The position numbers were made by a program, and so were the translations under genes. 6,229 bases of DNA, taken from positions 1 to 6,229 of the forward strand of contig CALPPP020000079.1 of the NCBI GenBank assembly GCA_943325485.2, read 5' to 3'. The stretch is from Rickettsia typhi. GTDB lineage: Bacteria; Pseudomonadota; Gammaproteobacteria; Burkholderiales; Burkholderiaceae_C. Below, piece after piece: positions 6,015-6,229 of this stretch (positions are counted from its first letter, which is position 1; every line of letters begins with the position of its first letter). Under the pieces are notes generated by a model. The model searched no databases and was not told the origin of the DNA. It was given only the letters and a program-made list of their open reading frames with translations.

Positions 6015-6229
6015 ATGTTAAAAATCATTTTTCTGTTTTTGTTGAGCGGTGGTTTGCCTGTGGCCATGGCCATGGCGGCAGCCTCTCTCATCTACCTGCT
6101 GTTCGTCCCCAGTTCGCCGCCGTTTGTGGTGGTGCACCGCATGGTCTCGGGCATTGACAGCTTTCCTTTATTGGCTGTGCCTTTTTTCATTTTGGCCGGC
6201 AACCTGATGAACACCGCAGGTATCACCCA
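6015..6229 (+). CDS. dctM: TRAP transporter large permease subunit, DctM family, N-terminal 71 residues (cut by window edge)
   Basis: DctM is the 12-or-so-helix inner-membrane channel of the TRAP system that moves the substrate with a coupling ion. Only the first 71 codons are here. Translation begins MLKIIFLFLLSGGLPVAMAM, the usual short first helix and SGGLPVA-type turn. It continues to SFPLLAVPFFILAGNLMN at about 49-66, a hallmark of the DctM/SiaM permease family. The ATG at 6015 lies 7 bp after the dctQ stop, with AAGG (6006-6009) five bases upstream as ribosome site. The frame stays open to the last base, so the gene continues to the right. Family assignment is firm despite the truncation. 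Confidence 0.92.
   Translation, partial: MLKIIFLFLLSGGLPVAMAMAAASLIYLLFVPSSPPFVVVHRMVSGIDSFPLLAVPFFILAGNLMNTAGIT

Overview
The window looks like chromosomal DNA from a betaproteobacterium, most likely Burkholderiales/Comamonadaceae (Limnohabitans/Rhodoferax/Polaromonas-like). This is judged from the style of the proteins, the moderately GC-rich sequence and the compact head-to-tail operons. It is an inference from reading, not a database result.

Layout. (1) Positions 1-306, plus strand: the C-terminal end of the tRNA thiolase TtcA, cut by the left edge. (2) Positions 307-521: a gene-free convergent gap, largely filled by a long imperfect inverted repeat (about 327-485) plus a short direct repeat. 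(3) Positions 522-4331, minus strand: a tight four-gene operon read from right to left. Its order is a BDH2-like short-chain dehydrogenase (SDR), a second SDR, a fumarylacetoacetate hydrolase (FAH)-family hydrolase, and an exported di-heme c-type cytochrome of the DHOR (formerly DUF1111) family. The gaps are 17, 19 and 12 bp. (4) Positions 4332-4487: a divergent intergenic region with two palindromes and weak promoter-like hexamers. (5) Positions 4488-6229, plus strand: a tripartite TRAP transporter, with solute-binding protein DctP, small membrane subunit DctQ (4-bp ATGA overlap) and large permease DctM (starts 7 bp later, cut by the right edge). The dctM fragment is recognisable from its translated N-terminus.

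How it fits together. A TRAP importer diverging from two NAD-type SDRs and an FAH hydrolase is what one would expect for uptake and non-phosphorylative breakdown of an organic acid. The best analogy is the 2-keto-3-deoxy-sugar-acid route (L-fuconate or L-rhamnonate type). There an SDR oxidises the 2-keto-3-deoxy acid to a 2,4-diketo acid, and an FAH-family hydrolase cleaves that to pyruvate plus a hydroxy acid. The BDH2-like SDR keeps two arginines that bind carboxylate in its human relative, which supports an acid substrate. No sugar-acid dehydratase, sugar dehydrogenase of another family, lactonase or regulator is visible, so the real substrate is open.

The least expected element is the exported di-heme cytochrome as the last gene of this cytoplasmic catabolic operon. 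The second is the long inverted-repeat element beside ttcA.
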